Assembly (NCBI GenBank): GCA_012838875.1
Contig: DUOL01000062.1
Location: 1-9,573 of the forward strand
From: Bacteroidales bacterium
GTDB taxonomy: Bacteria > Bacteroidota > Bacteroidia > Bacteroidales > WCHB1-69
Direction: 5' to 3'
DNA length: 9,573 bases
Numbering within the stretch: position 1 is the first letter of the stretch; each line of letters starts with the position of its first letter. Under the pieces are notes generated by a model that was not told where the DNA came from, did no database searches, and was given only the letters and a program-made list of their open reading frames with translations. The translations under genes and the position numbers were made by a program. This document shows positions 5,759 to 9,573 of this stretch, piece after piece.

Positions 5759-7582
5759 ATGAGTTCATTAACTTTAATTGAGAAAATAATCGCTCAACAC
5801 GCGGGGAAATCGGTTGTTTCTCCCGGAGACATTGTTGACGTTGAAATTGATTGTCGCGTTGCTCGTGATTTTGGCGGTGCAAACGTTGTTAAAAATCTGA
5901 TTGACAATAATTTAAAAGTTGAAAATCCTACCAAAACATTTTTTACATTCGACTGTAATCCCGGAGGTTCTGACCAGAAATACGCTCAAAATCAACATTT
6001 TTGTCGTCAATATGCCCGTGAAAACGATATCAAAGTTTATGATGTAAACAGAGGAATTGGTACGCACCTCGCCATTGATTCGGGATTTGCATATCCCGGA
6101 GCGACTTTTGTCTCTACCGATTCACACGCTAACATTATGGGAGCGATTGGCTGTTTTGGACAAGGAATGGGCGACCAAGATATTGCGGCAGCATGGGCAA
6201 ACGGTAAAGTTTGGTTTAAAGTTCCCGAATCCGTTAAGCTAACGCTTAAAGGGAGATTAGCACCTAATGTTTCGGCTAAGGATTTAGTATTGAATCTATT
6301 ACATATTTTTGGTGCTAATAAACTGTTAGGAACTTCGGTAGAACTTTACGGCGAAGCTATAGATAATTTGACCTTAGACGGACGAATTACCATTGCTTCT
6401 ATGGCTACGGAAATGGGAGCCATAATTCTTCTTTTCACTCCTAACGATGCCATTCTTGACGAACTTTACGCTAAAACGGGAAAACGTTTTACCCCTATCG
6501 CAGCAGATAAGTCGGCAAAATATATGAAAGAGATAGAGATTGACGTTACCGATTTCGTACCCATGGTGGCAATACCCGGGCACCCACACGATAACGCAAC
6601 GGTTTCAAGTGTAACGGGCACAAAGATAGATTCCGGGTTTATTGGTAGTTGCACGAATGGGCGCATGGAAGACTTACGAGTTGCAGCAGATATTTTAAAG
6701 GGGAAAAAGGTTGCTCCGGGCGTAGTTCTTAAAATCGTTCCTTCTACCGATGAGATATGGAAGCAAGCGCTGAATGAGGGGTTAATTGCTATATTTAAAG
6801 AGGCGGGGGCGTTGGTTTCTAACGCCGGGTGCGCCGGTTGTGCCGCAGGACAAGTAGGACAAAATGGACCTGAAGAGGTTACTATCTCAACCGGAAATAG
6901 AAATTTTGCAGGGAAACAAGGAAAAGGAAAAGTCTATTTGGCGTCGCCCGCTACCGTTGCCGCTTCCGCAATCGCCGGCTACATTACAGACGCCGACAAT
7001 ATCCCTGAAGTAGCTTCACAGTTTACCAAAACAGGAAAATTTAACCAAGCCGCTACTGCTGTAAAAGAAGAGAAAAAGATAAAGGAAACGCCCTCGGTTG
7101 TGGAAGGAAAAGTTTGGTTTATACAACAAGATGATATAGATACCGACATGATTTTCCACAATCGCTATTTAACTATTACGAATATCGACGAAATGGGGCA
7201 ATATGCTTTTGATAATCTCAAAGGCTATGAAAATTTTGCAAAAGAGGCAAAACCCGGCGACATTGTGATGACAGGCAAAAATTTTGGCGCCGGCAGCTCA
7301 CGACAACAAGCCGTAGATTGCTTTACAGCACTCGGCATATCTTGCATCATTGCCGAATCGTACGGAGCTATTTATGAAAGGAATGCGATTAACGCCGCCA
7401 TGCCCATCTTAACCTATCAACCCGAAATCCTTAAAGAGGTTTCTATTAAGCACGGTGATATAGTAAGAATTGATTTTCTCTCCGGTGAGTTAAAAAACCT
7501 AACCACAGGAAAATCCGGAAAGATAAATCCGTTTTACCCGGCTCAATGGGAAATTTATAAGAAAGGCGGACTGTTAGGATAA
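5759..7582 (+). CDS. Fused aconitase/3-isopropylmalate dehydratase-like enzyme (large + small subunit)
   Basis: [4Fe-4S] hydro-lyase of the aconitase superfamily in which both subunits form one 607-residue chain. Residues 1 to ~425 match the large subunit (LeuC/HacA type), with VSTDSHANIMGAIGCFGQG (118-136) and Fe-S ligands C298 (GSCTNGR), C358 and C361 (NAGCAGC). A charged linker around 430-450 leads to the small-subunit swivelling domain (about 450-607). That domain has QQDDIDTDMIFHNRYL (456-471), GKNFGAGSSRQQA (506-518) and ESYGAIYERNAINAAMPI (533-550). The active-site Ser motif reads GSSRQQA where LeuD and aconitase usually have GSSREHA. Candidate substrates are isopropylmalate, citrate/isocitrate, homocitrate or a dimethylmalate-type acid; the sequence does not decide. 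No leucine or TCA genes adjoin. The ATG at 5759 fits the family N-terminus (LTLIEKI). Its stop lies inside the convergent lpxC, a 9-bp overlap. Confidence 0.88.
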   Translation: MSSLTLIEKIIAQHAGKSVVSPGDIVDVEIDCRVARDFGGANVVKNLIDNNLKVENPTKTFFTFDCNPGGSDQKYAQNQHFCRQYARENDIKVYDVNRGIGTHLAIDSGFAYPGATFVSTDSHANIMGAIGCFGQGMGDQDIAAAWANGKVWFKVPESVKLTLKGRLAPNVSAKDLVLNLLHIFGANKLLGTSVELYGEAIDNLTLDGRITIASMATEMGAIILLFTPNDAILDELYAKTGKRFTPIAADKSAKYMKEIEIDVTDFVPMVAIPGHPHDNATVSSVTGTKIDSGFIGSCTNGRMEDLRVAADILKGKKVAPGVVLKIVPSTDEIWKQALNEGLIAIFKEAGALVSNAGCAGCAAGQVGQNGPEEVTISTGNRNFAGKQGKGKVYLASPATVAASAIAGYITDADNIPEVASQFTKTGKFNQAATAVKEEKKIKETPSVVEGKVWFIQQDDIDTDMIFHNRYLTITNIDEMGQYAFDNLKGYENFAKEAKPGDIVMTGKNFGAGSSRQQAVDCFTALGISCIIAESYGAIYERNAINAAMPILTYQPEILKEVSIKHGDIVRIDFLSGELKNLTTGKSGKINPFYPAQWEIYKKGGLLG

Positions 7583-8482
7583 ATTTTCAGCTATCAATTT
7601 TGCGAACTCCACATTTGCAAAATGTCCCGGTTTTTTGGCGGTAACTTTACCTCTTATCGGCTTTCCTAACAGGTATAAATCACCAACAAGGTCTAATAAT
7701 TTATGCCTTGCCGGTTCATTATGATATCTCAATTTAAGATTATTAAGAATCCCATTAGGCATAACACGAATATTAGACTTTTTAAAGAAAGCGGCTAACT
7801 TCTCTAATATGTGCTCATCGGGCATTTTATCGACAAAAACGATAGCATTGTCTAAATCGCCACCTTGCACAAGATTATGTTCAATAAGGGGGGCTATTTC
7901 ATGGAGAAATACAAAAGTCCGACAAGTATAAATCTGTTGCAAAAACTCATCAATACCGTTCATGGTTGCTTCTTGTTTTGCTAACACATCTGTTTGATAG
8001 TCAATATGGACTGTAACGTGAAAATAATCGGCGGGAACGATAGAGAGTTCTATTCCTTGGTCCGGTTTTTCAAATCTAATCTCCTCACTTATTTTGATAC
8101 ACTCTCTATTCGCATCAAGTTGTTTAGTGCCGGCTTGTTGTAGTAATTCAACATATAATTTCGAGCTTCCGTCCAGAATTGGCGTCTCCTCGGCATTAAT
8201 TTCAATTAATACATTATCAATTTGCAGACCTGCCAAGGCGGCCATGAGGTGTTCTATTGTTCTCACTTCGGCATTATTCTCGCGAACGGACGTCCCCCGT
8301 GAGGTATCATAAACGTTAAAAACAAAAGCTCTAACTAACGGTTTATCAGGGATATCCACACGTTGAAATTGAACTCCGAAATTTGCTTTTGCAGGACGAA
8401 AAGTAACTGTAACCTGTTTTCCTGTATGTAATCCTTTTCCTGAAATAGAGACTACATTATTAATTGTCGTTTGTTTTTCCAT
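7574..8482 (-). CDS. lpxC: UDP-3-O-acyl-N-acetylglucosamine deacetylase, stand-alone
   Basis: Zinc deacetylase for the committed step of lipid A synthesis, in the cytoplasm. The 302-residue product has the GLH motif (17-19), Glu77-His78 in RTIEHLMAAL (zinc ligand and catalytic Glu), LDGSS (103-107), TCRTFVF (186-192), GGDLDNAIVF (207-216), His260 and Asp264 in RHKLLDLVGDLYLLG (zinc ligands) and His287 in KKPGH. It therefore looks active and full length for a single-domain LpxC. In most Bacteroidota LpxC continues into a fused FabZ dehydratase (about 460 residues in total); here the frame stops right at the end of the deacetylase domain. The downstream DNA is the convergent dehydratase gene, so no FabZ is hidden there. 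It lies 24 bp downstream of lpxD on the same strand, so co-transcription is likely. No Shine-Dalgarno site is visible. Confidence 0.95.
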   Translation of the reverse strand: MEKQTTINNVVSISGKGLHTGKQVTVTFRPAKANFGVQFQRVDIPDKPLVRAFVFNVYDTSRGTSVRENNAEVRTIEHLMAALAGLQIDNVLIEINAEETPILDGSSKLYVELLQQAGTKQLDANRECIKISEEIRFEKPDQGIELSIVPADYFHVTVHIDYQTDVLAKQEATMNGIDEFLQQIYTCRTFVFLHEIAPLIEHNLVQGGDLDNAIVFVDKMPDEHILEKLAAFFKKSNIRVMPNGILNNLKLRYHNEPARHKLLDLVGDLYLLGKPIRGKVTAKKPGHFANVEFAKLIAENLS

Positions 8483-8506
8483 ATTTAGAAATTGAGAGCT
8501 ATAGAG

Positions 8507-9532
8507 TTACTTTTGAGATTTTATCTCTTTTTCTAATTTTTTAACTCTATCATAAAGTTCAGGTAATTTTCTTCTTAAAATAATTAATTTTTGTTCATCT
8601 CTTAATGGTATTGCGGGGCTTCCGAACAAGATTTCATCATCATTTACAGAGGTCAATATGCCTGAGCAAGCCCCTACCCTAACATTATTTCCAATTGTAA
8701 TATGCCCGTTAATAGCTGTTTTTCCTCCGAAAAGGCAATTATTGCCAATCTTGGTAGTTCCGGCCACACCACATTGAGCGGCAAAAGCTGAAGCCTCGCC
8801 CACATCGACATTATGTGCAATTTGAACTAAATTATCCAATTTTGCATTTTTCCTAATGTAAGTACTCCCCATCGTAGCCCTATCCACACAACTATTCGCA
8901 CCAATCTCTACATTATCTTCGATGACAACATTTCCGATTTGAGGAATTTTCAAAAATGAGTTCTCTTGCGAAGCAAAACCGAAGCCGTCAGCGCCAATAA
9001 CAGCACCTGCATGGATAATACATTGATTACCAACAACACACTCCGCATAAATTTTAACACCGGCATAAAGTACGGTGTCATCTCCAATTACAACATTATC
9101 ACCGACAAAAACCTGAGGATATATCTGCACATTATCACCAATTTTGGCATTATCGCCAATGCTGGCAAATTCACCGATATAGACATTTTGCCCAACTTTT
9201 GCCTTTGGCGAAACGTATGCTTGCGGCGAAATACCGCTCTTTTTCGATTTTAGCGTGTTATATAATTGCAACAAAGAGGCAAAAGCCGAATAGGCATCTT
9301 GCACTTTGATAAGAGTCGTTGAGACGGGACGCTCCGGCTCAAATGATTTATTTACAATAACCGCAGTCGCCCGCGTTTCATAAATATAATGTGTGTATTT
9401 CGGATTTGCAAGGAATGAAAGCCCGCCGGGAACTCCTTCCTCTATTTTACATACTGTTTTTATAATTGCCTCCGGGTTTCCGACTACCTCCGCAGATAAC
9501 TTCTGAGCAATTTCAGCAACGGTAAATTCCAT
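8507..9532 (-). CDS. lpxD: UDP-3-O-acylglucosamine N-acyltransferase
   Basis: Acyl-ACP-dependent transferase adding the N-linked hydroxyacyl chain to UDP-3-O-acylglucosamine, the step after LpxC in lipid A synthesis. From the ATG at 9532 the product has 341 residues, the usual length. The N-terminal uridine-binding domain (about 1-100) has LSFLANPKYTHYIYETRATA (38-57). A left-handed beta-helix follows, built of hexapeptide repeats (IGDNAKIGDNVQIYPQ and many others, about 102-295). Catalytic His240 sits in NLVQIAHNVDVG. IGADGFGFA (179-187) and the C-terminal helical, charged tail (RRKLPELYDRVKKLEKEIK) are typical of the family. A TTG at 9550 would add six residues, but it lies inside the putative -7 promoter element, so the ATG is preferred. 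lpxC follows after 24 bp. lpxA and fabZ, which often come next, are not in the window. Confidence 0.96.
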   Translation of the reverse strand: MEFTVAEIAQKLSAEVVGNPEAIIKTVCKIEEGVPGGLSFLANPKYTHYIYETRATAVIVNKSFEPERPVSTTLIKVQDAYSAFASLLQLYNTLKSKKSGISPQAYVSPKAKVGQNVYIGEFASIGDNAKIGDNVQIYPQVFVGDNVVIGDDTVLYAGVKIYAECVVGNQCIIHAGAVIGADGFGFASQENSFLKIPQIGNVVIEDNVEIGANSCVDRATMGSTYIRKNAKLDNLVQIAHNVDVGEASAFAAQCGVAGTTKIGNNCLFGGKTAINGHITIGNNVRVGACSGILTSVNDDEILFGSPAIPLRDEQKLIILRRKLPELYDRVKKLEKEIKSQK

Positions 9533-9547
9533 TTCAAAAAATTTTTG

Positions 9548-9555
9548 CAAAATTA
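9548..9555 (-). promoter_or_regulatory. Candidate -7 promoter element for lpxD-lpxC
   Basis: On the minus strand the bases read TAATTTTG, matching TAnnTTTG. It lies 15 bases before the lpxD ATG at 9532, so transcription starting a few bases downstream would leave a leader of about 10 bases or less. The -33 region falls at or beyond the window edge and cannot be fully judged. Confidence 0.4.
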
Positions 9556-9573
9556 CAACAAAAAGAGGAGGTG

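Noticed and set aside
9036..9230. Short repeated patterns (ACATTATCACC-like) in lpxD DNA
   Set aside because: They come from the hexapeptide repeats of the LpxD beta-helix (IGDN-type units) and are not a CRISPR array or separate DNA repeat.
8966..9253. 95-codon plus-strand frame opposite lpxD
   Set aside because: It is an antisense shadow of the hexapeptide-repeat region, rich in Asn and Ile because of the repeat, with no domain of its own.

Overview
The window looks like ordinary chromosomal DNA from a low-GC, Gram-negative member of the Bacteroidota (probably Bacteroidales-like). Four things point there. The gene starts have AT-rich leaders with no clear Shine-Dalgarno site. Several leaders carry the Bacteroidota -7 element TAnnTTTG. 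The secreted peptidase has a signal peptide cut before Gln (YS|QEQ). LpxC and LpxD have a Bacteroidota flavour. The genus cannot be told from the sequence.

Layout, left to right. Positions 1-345 hold no convincing gene: a very GC-rich, repeat-like patch (27-105), then an AT-rich leader. A plus-strand thioredoxin reductase gene, trxB (346-1290), converges with a minus-strand gene (1301-2575) for a stripped-down, apparently non-catalytic relative of the molybdopterin oxidoreductase/NuoG family. A 46-bp divergent promoter region separates that gene from a plus-strand pair: an agmatinase (speB-like, 2622-3482) and, 3 bp later, a WlbA/WbpB-type UDP-sugar-acid dehydrogenase (3486-4442). Next on the plus strand come a secreted papain-fold peptidase of the PepC/bleomycin-hydrolase type (4530-5735) and a fused large-plus-small-subunit aconitase/isopropylmalate-dehydratase-like enzyme (5759-7582). 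Its last 9 bp overlap the end of the minus-strand lpxD-lpxC pair (lpxD 8507-9532, lpxC 7574-8482), which makes lipid A.

Functional themes are cell envelope (lpxD, lpxC, possibly wlbA for surface sugars), thiol redox (trxB), polyamine or nitrogen metabolism (agmatinase), secreted proteolysis, and organic-acid isomerisation. These are mostly unrelated housekeeping functions rather than one system. I see no CRISPR array, RNA gene, insertion sequence, phage or defence module.

The points most worth checking are: LpxC ending exactly at its own domain, without the FabZ domain normally fused to it in Bacteroidota; the isolated molybdopterin-like protein lacking its Fe-S domain and metal ligand; the dehydratase fusion; and the GC-rich repeat-like patch. 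I found no convincing evidence of a new multi-gene system.
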